Below are positions 8,209-19,275 of a stretch of 53,586 nucleotides of DNA, one piece after another. The DNA lies in assembly GCF_900107165.1 (NCBI RefSeq), contig NZ_FNOY01000016.1:1-53586 (forward strand). The letters are read 5' to 3'. The notes below the pieces were generated by a model. It had not been told where the DNA came from and did not search any database. It was given only the letters and a program-made list of their open reading frames with translations. This DNA comes from Nitrosomonas halophila. Its GTDB lineage: Bacteria > Pseudomonadota > Gammaproteobacteria > Burkholderiales > Nitrosomonadaceae. Made by a program: the position numbers and the translations under genes. How positions within the stretch are numbered: the stretch's first letter is position 1; each line of letters opens with the position of its first letter.

Positions 8209-9657
8209 ATGATCAAGATAAATAAAATTGCGGGTCTATGCATGGTGATTGCCTTGGGTGGATGCGCCGTCGGTCCGGATTATCGGCGCCCGGCGGCTGT
8301 GGTCCCGGATCGTTGGCAGGCGGAAGCGGGCGATGAGCTGGGGCAAGCGATGTTCGAACCGGTCGAGCCAGAGGCGTTGAAAAAATGGTGGGAAGGTTTT
8401 GCCGATTCTCGCTTGGACTGGCTGATCGATCAGGCGCTATCGGACAATCTTGATCTCAAAATCACATTGGCCCGCATCGATCAGGCACGGGCAGCGCGTA
8501 CAGCGGCACGGGCCCAGCTTTTCCCGAGCGTGGATGTGGGTGCTGGTATCCAGCGTAGCGACAATCCATTTCCCGGCTTCGCGCCTGGTATCAAATTCAA
8601 TCTGTTTGAGATGGGTTTCGATGCCTTGTGGGAAATCGATCTGTTTGGCCGCCTGCAGCGCCGCCTGGAGGCCGCTTCGGCAGAGCTGGAGGCGATGGAG
8701 GCGCAATACAATCAGACCTGGGTCACATTGACTGCCGATTTGGCGCGCAGCTATATCGAATACCGGAGTTTTCAGAATCAGCTGCGTATCACGCACGCCA
8801 ATCTGGCTGCCCAGCAGAAAACGCAAACATTGATCGAGAAGCTGTTTGAGGCCGGTGTGGGTACGCGTTACGATGCGGTACGGGCGCGCGCCCAGACAGA
8901 AGCGACCCGCGCCCAGATCCCCTATCTGGAATCCTGGCTGATTGCCGCGCTGCGGCAGCTCGAGGTGCTGATCGGACAGCCGCCGGGGGCGCTCGCCACT
9001 GTGCTGAGGGAGCCGGATGGGGTGCCGATGGCGTCCGGACAGGCGATGCTGGCGTCCCCCGCAGCAACCATCTGGCATCGCCCCGATCTGCGGATTGCCG
9101 AACGCCAGCTTGCTGCTGCCACAGCGCTGCAGGGGGCGGCTGTGGCGGAATTGTTTCCCCGGTTGTCGTTGTCTGCATTCCTGGGTTTACGCAATACCGA
9201 TATCGAGAGTCTGTTTAAATCGGCGGCGTTTTCCTACAATGCTGCGGCGGGTCTTTTTCAACCCTTGCTCAATTTTGGCCGTATCCGCGCCGGCATAGAT
9301 CAAGCTGATGCGCGGCAACAGGAGGCCTATCTGGTATTTGAGAAAGCGGTGCTGGAGGCGCTCCGGGAAACCGAAACTGCCCTGACGCGTTATCTCAAGG
9401 AAGAAGTGCGCAGGCAGGCGCTGGCACGCTCGGTGGCGGACTTGCATGAGGCTGTCCGGCTGTCGCAGCTGCGTTTTCAAGTGGGTGCCGTCTCGTTTCT
9501 GGATGTGCTCGATGCGCAACGCAACCTGTATAGTGTGGAAATCGAGCTGGCGCGTTCCGAGGCGAAGGCCTCGACCGATCTAATCGCGTTATACAAGGCA
9601 TTGGGCGGGGGTGTTGCCATGGCCGCGCCACCCACTGAAACGGCTCTGGAAAAATGA
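8209..9657 (+). CDS. outer-membrane efflux lipoprotein (NodT/TolC family)
   Basis: A 482-residue outer-membrane factor. The lipobox [14 protein letters not shown] (Cys at residue 19) is diagnostic of NodT-type efflux lipoproteins. Two TolC repeats with long helices follow, including [18 protein letters not shown] and, in the second half, [19 protein letters not shown], a hallmark of the family. It forms the trimeric exit duct. The stop overlaps the start of the next gene (ATGA), so it is the first gene of a four-gene export operon with an HlyD-type adaptor, a double ABC-ATPase/permease and a second permease. It supplies the outer-membrane component that the E. coli yhiI-rbbA-yhhJ locus does not encode locally. 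Confidence 0.92.
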   Translation: MIKINKIAGLCMVIALGGCAVGPDYRRPAAVVPDRWQAEAGDELGQAMFEPVEPEALKKWWEGFADSRLDWLIDQALSDNLDLKITLARIDQARAARTAARAQLFPSVDVGAGIQRSDNPFPGFAPGIKFNLFEMGFDALWEIDLFGRLQRRLEAASAELEAMEAQYNQTWVTLTADLARSYIEYRSFQNQLRITHANLAAQQKTQTLIEKLFEAGVGTRYDAVRARAQTEATRAQIPYLESWLIAALRQLEVLIGQPPGALATVLREPDGVPMASGQAMLASPAATIWHRPDLRIAERQLAAATALQGAAVAELFPRLSLSAFLGLRNTDIESLFKSAAFSYNAAAGLFQPLLNFGRIRAGIDQADARQQEAYLVFEKAVLEALRETETALTRYLKEEVRRQALARSVADLHEAVRLSQLRFQVGAVSFLDVLDAQRNLYSVEIELARSEAKASTDLIALYKALGGGVAMAAPPTETALEK

Positions 9658-10727
9658 TGAATCAACGGAAAAAAACGCTGCACATACCCGTTTGGATTGG
9701 CTTGAGCATGGCTGTGGCAATCGCCGCCTGGTGGATGCTGCGCCCGGCCGGTTTGCCTGCCGGGATCGTCGCGGGCAATGGCCGTATCGAAGCGACGGAA
9801 ATCAATATCGCCACCAAGACACCTGGGCGTGTCGTTGAGATTCTGGCCAGAGAAGGAGATTTTGTGCAAGCCAAGGCCGTGCTTGCGCGGATGGATACAC
9901 AGGTGTTGCGGGCCCAGCAGGCCGAGGCGGTGGCACAGGTCCGCCGGGCCGAGCATGCTTACCAAACAGCCGAGTCCATTGTCATTCAGCGCCAAAGCGA
10001 ACAGGCCGCCGCGCAGGCTGTCGTGTCCCAGCGCCGGGCCGAACTCGATGCAGCCCGTAAACGCTTGAAGCGTACCCAAGCGCTGGCTGGTGAAGGGGCC
10101 ACGGCACAGCAGGAACTGGATGATGACCGTGCCCGGGTGCTGAGTGCGCAGGCAGCGGTCAGCGCGGCGCAGGCCCAGGTTGCAGCGGCCAATGCAGGGA
10201 TCGCGGCGGCAAAGTCGCAAGTGGTTGAATCAGAATCCATCATTGCCGCTGCGCGGGCGACGGTGCTGCGTTTGCAGGCGGATATCGATGACAGCGAATT
10301 GAGGGCACCGCGTGACGGGCGTGTCCAGTATCGTATCGCCGAGCCAGGTGAAGTGCTGGGAGCTGGCGGGCGTGTGCTCAACATGGTGGATTTGACTGAT
10401 GTGTATATGACTTTCTTCCTGCCGACCGAGGCGGCTGGCAAGGTTGCGCTGGGCAGCGATATTCGGCTAGTGCTTGATGCTGCGCCGCATTATGTGATCC
10501 CGGCCAAGGCCAGCTTTGTCGCCAGTGTCGCCCAGTTCACACCCAAGACGGTGGAGACCGAGAGCGAGCGCCTGAAGCTGATGTTCCGGGTGCGTGCGCG
10601 GATCGATCCCGAGCTGTTGCAGCAGCATCTTGAGCAGATCAAAACCGGTTTGCCCGGCATGGCCTATGTCAAGCTCGACCCGGCAATTGACTGGCCTCCT
10701 GAGCTCGAGATCAGGTTGCCGCAATGA
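9654..10727 (+). CDS. yhiI: HlyD-family periplasmic adaptor (YhiI-like)
   Basis: A 357-residue membrane-fusion protein. One N-terminal transmembrane segment (about residues 10-27, [17 protein letters not shown]) anchors it in the inner membrane. The biotinyl-lipoyl half motifs follow ([20 protein letters not shown] and [19 protein letters not shown]), flanking a long Ala/Gln-rich coiled-coil hairpin (about residues 80-210) that contacts the outer-membrane factor. Length and context match E. coli YhiI. It overlaps both neighbours by 4 bp, indicating translational coupling. Confidence 0.9.
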   Translation: MMNQRKKTLHIPVWIGLSMAVAIAAWWMLRPAGLPAGIVAGNGRIEATEINIATKTPGRVVEILAREGDFVQAKAVLARMDTQVLRAQQAEAVAQVRRAEHAYQTAESIVIQRQSEQAAAQAVVSQRRAELDAARKRLKRTQALAGEGATAQQELDDDRARVLSAQAAVSAAQAQVAAANAGIAAAKSQVVESESIIAAARATVLRLQADIDDSELRAPRDGRVQYRIAEPGEVLGAGGRVLNMVDLTDVYMTFFLPTEAAGKVALGSDIRLVLDAAPHYVIPAKASFVASVAQFTPKTVETESERLKLMFRVRARIDPELLQQHLEQIKTGLPGMAYVKLDPAIDWPPELEIRLPQ

Positions 10728-13486
10728 GTACAAACCTACCAGCCGAACCGGTTGTGCGCATACAGGGTGTCAGCTTGCGTTATGGCGAGCAGCTTGCGCT
10801 GGACGGCCTTGATCTGGAGATTCCCGGCCACTGCATGGCAGGCCTGATCGGCCCCGATGGCGTCGGTAAGTCCAGCCTGATGTCCCTGTTGACCGGCACG
10901 CGGGTGATACAGCAAGGCCGGATTGAAGTGCTGGGCGGCGATATGGCCGATGCTGCCCACCGCCGCGAAGTGTGTCCACGGATTGCCTACATGCCGCAGG
11001 GGCTGGGCAAGAACCTCTACCTCACTTTGTCGGTGTTCGAGAACGCCGATTTCTTCGGCCGCCTGTTTGGTCACGCGCAGCGTGAGCGCCATCAGCGCAT
11101 AAACGAGCTGCTGGAAAGCACGGGGCTCGCTTCGTTCCGGGATCGTCCCGCAGGCAAGCTGTCGGGAGGCATGAAACAAAAGCTCGGTTTGTGTTGCGCG
11201 CTGATCCATGATCCGGATCTTCTGGTGCTGGATGAGCCGACTACGGGAGTCGATCCGCTGTCGCGTGCCCAGTTCTGGGAACTGATTGAGCGTTTGCGGG
11301 TGCGCCATCCGGGCATGAGCGTACTCGTTTCCACCGCCTACATGGACGAAGCGGAGCGTTTCGACTGGCTGGTGGCGATGGATGCAGGCAAGGTGCTTGC
11401 AACCGGCACCGCAGCCGAGCTGCGCGAGCGCACTGGCGCCAGGACCTTGGAGGACACTTTCATCCGGCTGCTGCCGGACGAAAAAAGAAAAGGCCATCAG
11501 ACCGTGCTGGTCCCGCCGCGAGAGGCCCGGGGCGAAGGGGAAATCGCGATCGAGGCGCATGATCTGACCATGCGATTCGGTGATTTTGTTGCGGTCGAGC
11601 GAGTCAACCTGCATATCGCGCGCGGTGAGATTTTTGGTTTTCTCGGTTCCAACGGTTGCGGCAAATCTACCACGATGAAGATGCTGACCGGCCTGCTGCC
11701 ACCCAGCGAAGGCCAGGCATGGCTGTTCGGCCAGGTCATCGATGCCGCCAATCTGGCGGCACGCAAGCGTGTCGGTTACATGTCGCAGGCATTCTCGTTG
11801 TATGCCGAGCTGACTGTGCGGCAGAATCTGGTGCTGCATGCCAAGCTGTTTCACCTGCCCGATGCCGAGATTCCAGCCCGTGTCGCCGAGATGGCCGATC
11901 GTTTTCTGCTCGGTGCCGTGATGGAAAGTCTGCCCGATGCCTTGCCGCTGGGTTTGAAACAGCGCTTGTCCCTGGCGGTGGCGGTTATTCATAAACCGGA
12001 TCTGTTGATACTCGATGAGCCGACTTCCGGCGTCGACCCGGTCGCGCGCGACATGTTCTGGGCGTTGATCATCGATCTGGCACGCCGTGATCAGGTCACG
12101 ATATTCATTTCCACGCATTTTATGAATGAAGCCGAGCGTTGTGACCGCATCTCGTTCATGCATGCTGGCAAGGTTCTTGCCAGCGATACCCCCGCCGCGC
12201 TGATCGAGCACAGTGGCTGCACGACATTGGAAGCAGCCTTCATCCGCTACCTGAAACAGGCGAGTAGGGCGGAAGACACCCTGGTGACCGAAATGCCTTC
12301 ACCGCCTGCAAGTATCCCGGAGCCGCCACATGATGCCCCATCCGCCAGAACCGGCACGCGCTTCAGCCTGCTGCGCCTGTTCAGTATCGGCATGCGGGAG
12401 GCGCTTGAGCTCTATCGTGATCCCTTGCGTATTTCGATTGCGTTGTTCGGCAGTTTCTTTTTGATGATCACATTTGGTTACGGTATCACGATGGATGTCG
12501 AAGATCTGCGCTACGCCGTGCTCGACCGCGACCAGACCACCCTCAGCAACAACTATGCGCTTGACCTCAGTGGCTCGCGCTATTTTATCGAGCTGCCACC
12601 GATCACGGATTATGCCGCGCTCGATCGCCGGATGCGCAGCGGTGAATTGAGTCTCGCGCTGGAGATTCCCCCCAATTTCGCACGCGATCTGGCGCGCGGG
12701 GACAATGTCAAAATTGCTGCCTGGATCGATGGCGCGATGCCGACCCGGGCCGAGAATGTGCTCGGTTATGTGCAGGCCATGCACCAAAGCTGGCTGCTGG
12801 AACAGATGCGCCGCCATGTGAGTGGCCAGGTGCCGTCCGGATCGATAACGATCGAGACCCGCTTTCGTTACAATCCTGATGTCAAGAGTCTGCCAGCCAT
12901 CGTGCCTGCCGTGATACCGATGCTGATGATGCTGATTCTGGCCATGCTGAGTGCACTCAGCGTGGTGCGCGAGAAAGAGCTCGGCTCCATCCTCAATCTG
13001 TACGTCACACCAGTGACCCGGCTGGAATTTCTCGTTGGCAAGCAGCTGCCCTATATTGCCCTGGGAATGGTCAGTTTCTTTTTGCTTTGTGCGCTGGCGG
13101 TATTTGTTTTCGGCGTGCCGCACAAGGGGGATTTTCTGCTGCTGACCCTGGCCGCATTGCTTTATGTGACGGCAGCCACCGGATTGGGTCTGCTGATTTC
13201 TGCCTTCACGCGCAGCCAGATCGCTGCTGTTTTTGCAACCGCGCTCGCCACCATCATTCCGTCCACGCGCTTTTCCGGCATGATCGATCCAGTGTCCTCG
13301 CTGGAGGGCGGCGCGCGCCTGGTCGGCGAGATTTTTCCGACCACGCATTTTCTGACGATCAGCCGTGGCACTTTTACCAAGGCGCTGGGCTTCGCCGAGC
13401 TGGGGCCCTCGCTGCTGCCGCTTGTGCTTGCCATTCCGGTCATTTTGATTCTGAGTGTGGTGCTGCTGAACAAGCAGGAGCGGTGA
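10724..13486 (+). CDS. rbbA: RbbA-like ABC transporter: two ATPase domains fused to an ABC-2 permease
   Basis: A 920-residue fusion. NBD1 (about 1-240) has Walker [10 protein letters not shown], signature [10 protein letters not shown] and Walker [17 protein letters not shown]2 (about 270-510) has GSNGCGKST and [13 protein letters not shown], but its signature position reads [10 protein letters not shown] instead of LSGGQ. That degeneracy is shared with E. coli RbbA. An ABC-2 permease (about 560-920) follows, with one N-terminal helix, a periplasmic domain and five C-terminal helices. RbbA of E. coli was described as a ribosome-associated ATPase, but the fused permease and the adaptor and outer-membrane neighbours argue for export. 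The substrate is unknown. The stop overlaps the next start by one base. Confidence 0.9.
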   Translation: MSTNLPAEPVVRIQGVSLRYGEQLALDGLDLEIPGHCMAGLIGPDGVGKSSLMSLLTGTRVIQQGRIEVLGGDMADAAHRREVCPRIAYMPQGLGKNLYLTLSVFENADFFGRLFGHAQRERHQRINELLESTGLASFRDRPAGKLSGGMKQKLGLCCALIHDPDLLVLDEPTTGVDPLSRAQFWELIERLRVRHPGMSVLVSTAYMDEAERFDWLVAMDAGKVLATGTAAELRERTGARTLEDTFIRLLPDEKRKGHQTVLVPPREARGEGEIAIEAHDLTMRFGDFVAVERVNLHIARGEIFGFLGSNGCGKSTTMKMLTGLLPPSEGQAWLFGQVIDAANLAARKRVGYMSQAFSLYAELTVRQNLVLHAKLFHLPDAEIPARVAEMADRFLLGAVMESLPDALPLGLKQRLSLAVAVIHKPDLLILDEPTSGVDPVARDMFWALIIDLARRDQVTIFISTHFMNEAERCDRISFMHAGKVLASDTPAALIEHSGCTTLEAAFIRYLKQASRAEDTLVTEMPSPPASIPEPPHDAPSARTGTRFSLLRLFSIGMREALELYRDPLRISIALFGSFFLMITFGYGITMDVEDLRYAVLDRDQTTLSNNYALDLSGSRYFIELPPITDYAALDRRMRSGELSLALEIPPNFARDLARGDNVKIAAWIDGAMPTRAENVLGYVQAMHQSWLLEQMRRHVSGQVPSGSITIETRFRYNPDVKSLPAIVPAVIPMLMMLILAMLSALSVVREKELGSILNLYVTPVTRLEFLVGKQLPYIALGMVSFFLLCALAVFVFGVPHKGDFLLLTLAALLYVTAATGLGLLISAFTRSQIAAVFATALATIIPSTRFSGMIDPVSSLEGGARLVGEIFPTTHFLTISRGTFTKALGFAELGPSLLPLVLAIPVILILSVVLLNKQER

Positions 13487-14613
13487 TGAGGCATATGCTG
13501 CGCAATATTTTCCATCTCGGTGTCAAGGAGCTGCGCAGCCTGGGGCGTGACAGGCTGATGCTGATTCTGATCCTGTTTTCTTTTACCGGCCAGGTATACC
13601 TGGCCGCCACCCGCATTCCCGAATCATTGCACAAGGCACCGATCGCGATCGTCGATGATGACCGGTCGCCCCTGTCTGCACGGATTATCGGTGCCTTTTA
13701 TCCCCCTTATTTCCTGATGCCGGAGATGATAGAACGCTACGCAACTGATCCCGGCATGGACTTGGGCAAATATACCTTCGTGCTCGATATTCCTCCCGAT
13801 TTTCAGCGCGATGTGCTGGCCGGACGTCAGCCGGCGATTCAGCTCAATGTCGATGCCACGCGCATGTCACAGGCTTTTATCGGCAATAACTATGTCCAGC
13901 ATATCGTCACGGGCGAGGTGGCGGCTTTTATCCAGGGACACCGCGCCATGGTCACGTTGCCCGCAGAGTTGGAAGTGCGAATGCATTTCAATCCCAACCT
14001 GAGTTCAGTCTGGTTCGGCTCGGTGATGGAGGTCATCAACAGCATCACCCTGTTATCCATTGTTCTCACAGGCGCGGCGCTGATTCGTGAGCGCGAGCGC
14101 GGTACCATCGAGCATTTGCTGGTCATGCCGTTGACGCCATTCGAGATCATGCTGGCCAAGGTGTGGTCAATGGGGCTGGTCGTGGCGATGGTCGCGACGG
14201 CATCGCTCATCCTGGTGGTGCAGGATTTGCTCGGTGTGCCGATCGAAGGCTCGCTGGGATTGTTCACGGGCGGCATGGCGTTACATTTGTTTGCGGCCAC
14301 TTCTATGGGTATTTTTCTTGGTACAGTTGCACGCTCGATGCCGCAAATGGGCCTGCTGGTTGTGATCACCCTGCTGCCGCTGCAAATGTTGTCCGGCGGC
14401 ATCACGCCCCGCGAAAGCATGCCCGAACTGGTGCAGCATGTCATGCTCGCAGCACCGACGACGCATTTTGTCTCGCTTGCCCAGGCCATACTTTACCGCG
14501 GTGCGGGCTTCAGTATAGTTTGGCCGGATTTTCTCGCCTTGGCTGTCATCGGCGGTACTTTTTTCCTGCTGGCCCTGGCGCGTTTTCGTCAAACCATCAG
14601 CACCATGGCATGA
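13486..14613 (+). CDS. yhhJ: ABC-2 type permease (YhhJ-like)
   Basis: A 375-residue inner-membrane permease that pairs with the permease part of the RbbA-like protein. It has one transmembrane helix near residues 20-38, a large periplasmic domain (about 40-185), and C-terminal helices with the ABC-2 segment [20 protein letters not shown]. The start at 13486 (ATG overlapping the upstream TGA) is chosen because the longer in-frame extension to 13087 lies wholly inside rbbA. It ends the four-gene operon; 163 bp separate it from the copper ATPase. Confidence 0.9.
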   Translation: MRHMLRNIFHLGVKELRSLGRDRLMLILILFSFTGQVYLAATRIPESLHKAPIAIVDDDRSPLSARIIGAFYPPYFLMPEMIERYATDPGMDLGKYTFVLDIPPDFQRDVLAGRQPAIQLNVDATRMSQAFIGNNYVQHIVTGEVAAFIQGHRAMVTLPAELEVRMHFNPNLSSVWFGSVMEVINSITLLSIVLTGAALIRERERGTIEHLLVMPLTPFEIMLAKVWSMGLVVAMVATASLILVVQDLLGVPIEGSLGLFTGGMALHLFAATSMGIFLGTVARSMPQMGLLVVITLLPLQMLSGGITPRESMPELVQHVMLAAPTTHFVSLAQAILYRGAGFSIVWPDFLALAVIGGTFFLLALARFRQTISTMA

Positions 14614-14776
14614 ACGGTTTGCTGCGGGGATCAATGCAAAACAGGGATGGTCCGGCCTGAATGGCGTAAAGGGCATGGTTCTTACGCAAATCCAGGCTTG
14701 TCGAAAAATTAACCGGCAGTTGCTGGGTGTTGCAAGACTGGTTGCAGATATGGAAGGCTTATCACAAGGAGGTTGT

Positions 14777-16963
14777 ATGCGTTCACAAGATTGTCATCAT
14801 GAACACAAGCCAGGCGAGCGTCCGGCGCAATCTGCATCCGCTGTGGGTGCAGACGGGATCTACACCTGTCCGATGCATCCCGAGATTCGGCAGAAAGGTC
14901 CTGGCGATTGTCCGATTTGTGGCATGGCGCTGGAAGCGGAAGCGATCACCGGAGAAGAGGGTGAAAATCCCGAGTTGACCGATATGCGCAAAAGGTTCTG
15001 GATCGGCCTGATATTGACGCTGCCTGTTTTTATTCTGGAAATGGGTGCGCATGTGGCCGACATGCAACGTTACGTCAGCGCGAGCTTGTCTGGCTGGATC
15101 CAGCTGGTGCTGGCGACGCCCGTGGTGCTGTGGGCGGGGCGTCCTTTCTTCGCGCGCGGCTGGATTTCTTTGACAACGCGCAAATTGAACATGTTTACCC
15201 TGATCGCCATGGGGATAGGCGTGGCCTGGTTGTACAGCATGGTGGCGGTATTGGCGCCGGGTGTTTTTCCCGACGCTTTCCGGCAGGCGGATGGCACGGT
15301 GGCGGTCTATTTCGAGGCGGCAGCCGTTATCACGGTGCTGGTTCTGCTGGGCCAGGTGCTGGAACTCAAGGCGCGCGAGCGGACAGGCGGCGCGATTCGT
15401 GCATTGCTGGATCTGGCGCCCAAGACCGCCCGCCGGCTGGGTGATGAGGGAGAGGAGGATGTGCCGCTGGCGCAGATTCAGGTGGGGGATTTGTTGCGTG
15501 TGCGGCCGGGTGAAAAAATTCCCCTGGACGGTGTCGTGACAGAAGGACGTAGTGCCGTGGATGAATCGATGGTGACAGGGGAATCCATGCCAGTGAAGAA
15601 AGTGCCGGACAGCCAGGTGATCGGTGGCACGATCAATCAAACCGGCAGTTTCGTGCTGCGCGCCGAGCGCGTGGGCAAGGATACGATGCTTTCACAAATC
15701 GTGCAGATGGTTGCCGAAGCACAGCGCAGCCGTGCTCCGATCCAACGCCTGGCCGACCATGTTTCCGGTTGGTTTGTGCCAGTGGTGATAGCTATCGCGC
15801 TGCTGGCTTTTGTCATCTGGTCGCTGGTCGGGCCTGAGCCTGTCTTCAGTCATGCCCTGATTGCCGCAGTCAGTGTTTTGATTATCGCATGTCCTTGCGC
15901 GCTGGGGCTGGCCACACCCATGTCGATCATGGTGGGTGTCGGCAAGGGTGCGCAAGCGGGCGTGCTCATCAAGAATGCCGAAGCGCTGGAGCGTATGGAG
16001 AAAGTCGATACATTGGTGATCGACAAGACCGGCACCTTGACCGAAGGCAGACCCACCGTGACCCAAGTCGTGGTCACAGCGGGTATGACTGAAGACAGCT
16101 TGTTGGCACTTGCCGCCTCGCTGGAGCAGCAGAGCGAGCATCCGCTCGCGCATGCCATTGTCACGGCTGCGAGGGAGCGGTCACTCGATCTGGCCACTGC
16201 AGAAGAATTCGACTCGCCAACCGGCAAGGGCGTGGTCGGGAAAGTCGGGGACCAGGCGGTTGCGCTCGGCAATGCCATGCTGATGGCAGAACTGGCCATC
16301 GATGTTGCCTCACTTGCGGAGCAGGCCGATGGGCTGCGTGCGGACGGTGCAACGGTCATCTATATGGCTGTGAACGGCCGTCCTGCCGGGTTGCTGGCAA
16401 TTGCCGATCCGGTCAAGGCAACGACTGCGGCCGCAATCGAAGCATTGCAGCAACAGGGTATCCATGTCGTGATGCTGACCGGGGATAACCGCCGCACTGC
16501 CGAGGCGGTTGCCAAAAAGCTGGGGATTGATGCAGTCGAATCGGAGATCCTGCCCGAAGACAAAGGGAAAATTGTCGAGAAACTGCGTGCATCAGGACGG
16601 GTGGTGGCCATGGCCGGCGACGGTACCAACGATGCACCGGCCCTGGCAGCAGCCGATGTCGGTATTGCCATGGGAACCGGTACCGATGTTGCGATGGAGA
16701 GTGCAGGCATCACGCTCCTCAGGGGAGACCTGACCGGCATTGTGCGTGCCCGCAAGTTGTCGATAGCCACCATGCGCAATATTCGCCAGAACCTGTTTTT
16801 CGCGTTTGTTTACAATGCCGCCGGTGTGCCGATCGCGGCGGGTGTGCTCTATCCGTTCTATGGTCTTTTGTTGTCGCCCATTTTTGCAGCTGCTGCGATG
16901 TCGCTCTCTTCAGTCAGCGTGATTGGAAATGCGTTGAGATTGCGCTTCACTTTGCTGCAGTGA
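14777..16963 (+). CDS. copA: copper/silver-translocating P1B-type ATPase
   Basis: A 728-residue P1B-1 ATPase that exports Cu(I) (possibly Ag(I)) from the cytoplasm. The N-terminus is His-rich and carries a heavy-metal-binding domain ([20 protein letters not shown], about residues 29-48) instead of the usual HMA domain, as in CopB/SilP-like pumps. Core motifs: TGESMPV, the transport site CPC ([12 protein letters not shown], about 370), DKTGTLTEG (phosphorylated Asp near 415), SEHPLA, and [10 protein letters not shown] (about 614). The start at 14777 follows AAGGAGG; the upstream extension to 14675 lacks family similarity. It stands alone, convergent with trkA. Confidence 0.93.
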   Translation: MRSQDCHHEHKPGERPAQSASAVGADGIYTCPMHPEIRQKGPGDCPICGMALEAEAITGEEGENPELTDMRKRFWIGLILTLPVFILEMGAHVADMQRYVSASLSGWIQLVLATPVVLWAGRPFFARGWISLTTRKLNMFTLIAMGIGVAWLYSMVAVLAPGVFPDAFRQADGTVAVYFEAAAVITVLVLLGQVLELKARERTGGAIRALLDLAPKTARRLGDEGEEDVPLAQIQVGDLLRVRPGEKIPLDGVVTEGRSAVDESMVTGESMPVKKVPDSQVIGGTINQTGSFVLRAERVGKDTMLSQIVQMVAEAQRSRAPIQRLADHVSGWFVPVVIAIALLAFVIWSLVGPEPVFSHALIAAVSVLIIACPCALGLATPMSIMVGVGKGAQAGVLIKNAEALERMEKVDTLVIDKTGTLTEGRPTVTQVVVTAGMTEDSLLALAASLEQQSEHPLAHAIVTAARERSLDLATAEEFDSPTGKGVVGKVGDQAVALGNAMLMAELAIDVASLAEQADGLRADGATVIYMAVNGRPAGLLAIADPVKATTAAAIEALQQQGIHVVMLTGDNRRTAEAVAKKLGIDAVESEILPEDKGKIVEKLRASGRVVAMAGDGTNDAPALAAADVGIAMGTGTDVAMESAGITLLRGDLTGIVRARKLSIATMRNIRQNLFFAFVYNAAGVPIAAGVLYPFYGLLLSPIFAAAAMSLSSVSVIGNALRLRFTLLQ

Positions 16964-16981
16964 TTGAGCCGGGCATGATCG

Positions 16982-17662
16982 TTATGAGGACAAAGGCCCT
17001 GCCTGCTTGAGTTTGGGCGCATCGATAAAGCGTTTGCGGAGTATGGGGATTTGCTTGCTATGCGTGATCAGGACCACTTCGTCATCGTTCCTGAGTTTCA
17101 TTTCCGTATCGGGCAGCATGAAGTCCCCGTTACGGTAGACGCATATCAGGCGCGCATTGTCTGGTAGCGCCAGGGCTGAAACTGGCCCTGCCAGGCTCTC
17201 GTTAATGACGAAGGAGAGCACCCTGGCCTCGCCTTTGATGATCGAGGATGATTCAAGGAGGTTCTGGCCTTCCGCCATGTCGGCGAGAAAGCTGCCGATT
17301 GTGCGTGCCGGCACGATGATGTTGTCCAGTCCCAGCTCAATGGCGATATGTTCGAACTCCGGATCCTCGAGTTTAGTGATGACTCTGGGGAAATTGAGCG
17401 AATGGGCGACCAGACTCGCCAGAATGTTTGCCTGGTCGTTGGCAGTCATGCAGTAGACGATGCTGGTGGTTCTGGCATCCACTTCGCGCAGAATATCCGG
17501 CCGTGTCCCATCGCCGAGTATAAAGCCGCAGTCCAGCTGGCCGGCCAGCTCATCGATACGGTCTTTGTTTTTTTCTATGATCACCACGTCATGGCCACGA
17601 TGGATAAGCTGCCTGACTGCCATGACAGAGGTCGCGCTGGCACCGATAAAGACCAGTTTCAT
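16982..17662 (-). CDS. trkA: Trk potassium uptake regulatory subunit TrkA
   Basis: A 226-residue cytoplasmic NAD(H)-binding subunit that gates TrkH. The RCK_N Rossmann fold starts at residue 2 (KLVFIGASATSVMAVRQL) with GDGTRPDIL and the acidic VVIIEKNKDR loop. An RCK_C domain follows (about 135-215). It is about half the length of E. coli TrkA (one RCK unit instead of two), like KtrA-type subunits. The ATG at 17662 shares a base with the trkH stop (TGATG), so the pair is translationally coupled; the TTG one codon earlier is a less likely start. Confidence 0.9.
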   Translation of the reverse strand: MKLVFIGASATSVMAVRQLIHRGHDVVIIEKNKDRIDELAGQLDCGFILGDGTRPDILREVDARTTSIVYCMTANDQANILASLVAHSLNFPRVITKLEDPEFEHIAIELGLDNIIVPARTIGSFLADMAEGQNLLESSSIIKGEARVLSFVINESLAGPVSALALPDNARLICVYRNGDFMLPDTEMKLRNDDEVVLITHSKQIPILRKRFIDAPKLKQAGPLSS

Positions 17663-19125
17663 CAAATTTTCCTTGTCTTGATCCAGGTTGCGGGATAGAG
17701 CAGTATCAGCAATGCAATAATCTCAAGCCGTCCAAGCAGCATATCCATGCATAGTACGATCTTGAGCCAGCTGGACAATTCTGGCTGCGTGATCCCGCTC
17801 GACAGTCCAACCGTGCCGATGGCGGATACCACTTCAAACAGGGCCTTCAATGTATCATGGCCTGCGGCAACAAAGGCAAGCCAGGAGCAGAATATCACGG
17901 AGATAAACAGCAGAATCAGTGCGAGCGCACGGATGACTTCATCATGATCGAGATACTCCCTGCCCAGCTTTTGTTGAATGACGGCATGGGGTGCAAGGGT
18001 GATGCGTTGCATGATCAGCCGGATCAAATGGGCGAAAGTGACCAGCCGCAGTAATTTGATGCCGCCAGCGGTCGAGCCCATAGAACCGCCGACAAACATG
18101 GCGAAAATCAATATCAGCAACATGTCATGGCTCAGTCCGGTCAAGGGGAGGGTGGCGAAACCGGCTGTGCTTTGTGCGGAAATGGCCAATAGCGGAGCAT
18201 GCCATAATGCTTCGGACCAGGGGAGATTCAGTTGCCAGATGAACATGCCGCCCAGTGTCAGACTGATGATGAGGCTCAGAATCAGTAAAGCGCGCAGCTG
18301 AATATCGTGAATGAAGGCTTTCCAGTCGCGTCGCTGGAGACGCTGATACAAAAGTATGGGCAGTGCACCAAACAAGCATGCCGTGATGACAGCGAGGGCC
18401 GCGAGTTTGTTCTCGAAGCCGGCCAGGCTATTGTTATAGCCGGAAAAACCACCGGTCGAGACGGCCGCAAACGCATGGATGATGGCGATGAAGACGTCGC
18501 CCTGCACTGCCCATATCAGCACAGCCACCAGTGCAGTCAGGATCAGATAGATCTTCAGAATTGTGCGTGCATAGGTGCGTGTGGAACTGGCCAGATCCTC
18601 GCTTTCATCCAAATGAATCAGGCGTCTTGCGGCAATACCGGGGCGGACAAGCAGTGCAACCGTCAGCACGACAATACCGAGTCCACCTATCCATTGCATG
18701 TAGGCGCGTGCGAAAATGAAGGTGGGCGGCATGGATTCTATATCCGCAATCGTGGTCAAACCCGTGGTCGTGACGGCCGAAATGGTTTCGAACAGGGCAT
18801 CGATAAAGGTCAGCCCCGCACCGCTGAACGTGATGGTCATGATGAGCGGTGTGATGATGAACATGAGACTGGTAATGACCAAACCTTCATTTGCCTGAAT
18901 GTCTGCCGGTGCATCCAGCCGGGATAACAGCGCGCCACCCAGAAAGAGCATCAGTTCGATAAGCAGATAGCGTAAGGTGCTATCGAAGTCGCTGAAGTAG
19001 AGGGAGACCAGGCAGGGTACAAGTGTCAGGCAGCCCAGTACGACCAGTAATTGGCCGCTATACTTGGCAATGACATCGATTCTGACTACTCTTTGTAACG
19101 GCGCAAGTTTGTGATCGAGTAACAT
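17662..19125 (-). CDS. trkH: Trk-type potassium channel/transporter subunit TrkH
   Basis: A 487-residue integral membrane protein of the TrkH/KtrB superfamily with four MPM repeats. Selectivity-filter-type segments include ISAVTTTGLTT, AAVSTGGFSG, ISAQSTAGFATL and VSAIGTVGLSSG, each with the conserved Gly. The neighbouring helix carries FVGGSMGSTAGGIKLLR. It imports K+ with the TrkA-like subunit encoded immediately downstream. It is divergent from glgP across 150 bp that must hold both promoters. Confidence 0.95.
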   Translation of the reverse strand: MLLDHKLAPLQRVVRIDVIAKYSGQLLVVLGCLTLVPCLVSLYFSDFDSTLRYLLIELMLFLGGALLSRLDAPADIQANEGLVITSLMFIITPLIMTITFSGAGLTFIDALFETISAVTTTGLTTIADIESMPPTFIFARAYMQWIGGLGIVVLTVALLVRPGIAARRLIHLDESEDLASSTRTYARTILKIYLILTALVAVLIWAVQGDVFIAIIHAFAAVSTGGFSGYNNSLAGFENKLAALAVITACLFGALPILLYQRLQRRDWKAFIHDIQLRALLILSLIISLTLGGMFIWQLNLPWSEALWHAPLLAISAQSTAGFATLPLTGLSHDMLLILIFAMFVGGSMGSTAGGIKLLRLVTFAHLIRLIMQRITLAPHAVIQQKLGREYLDHDEVIRALALILLFISVIFCSWLAFVAAGHDTLKALFEVVSAIGTVGLSSGITQPELSSWLKIVLCMDMLLGRLEIIALLILLYPATWIKTRKI

Positions 19126-19275
19126 GAGTCAACTCCCTGCCAGGATTTACCCTCAAGTAAGGCGCAAATTATCATCCTGCCAGTATGCGATAAAATGAAT
19201 CGGCCGATCTGAGAATAAGCAGCGTGATATGCTTGTCAAGCAGTTTGTCCATAAAGGAAGGAGCACGAACCCGTC

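Noticed and set aside
10736..12211. 491-codon minus-strand ORF
   Set aside because: It is wholly antisense to the well-supported rbbA ATPase domains and shows no protein family; a GC-driven shadow frame.
12299..13348. 349-codon minus-strand ORF
   Set aside because: It is antisense to the permease half of rbbA; composition is His/Gln-rich shadow translation.
14783..15640. 285-codon minus-strand ORF antisense to the copper ATPase
   Set aside because: The plus strand has complete P-type ATPase motifs; the minus frame shows none.
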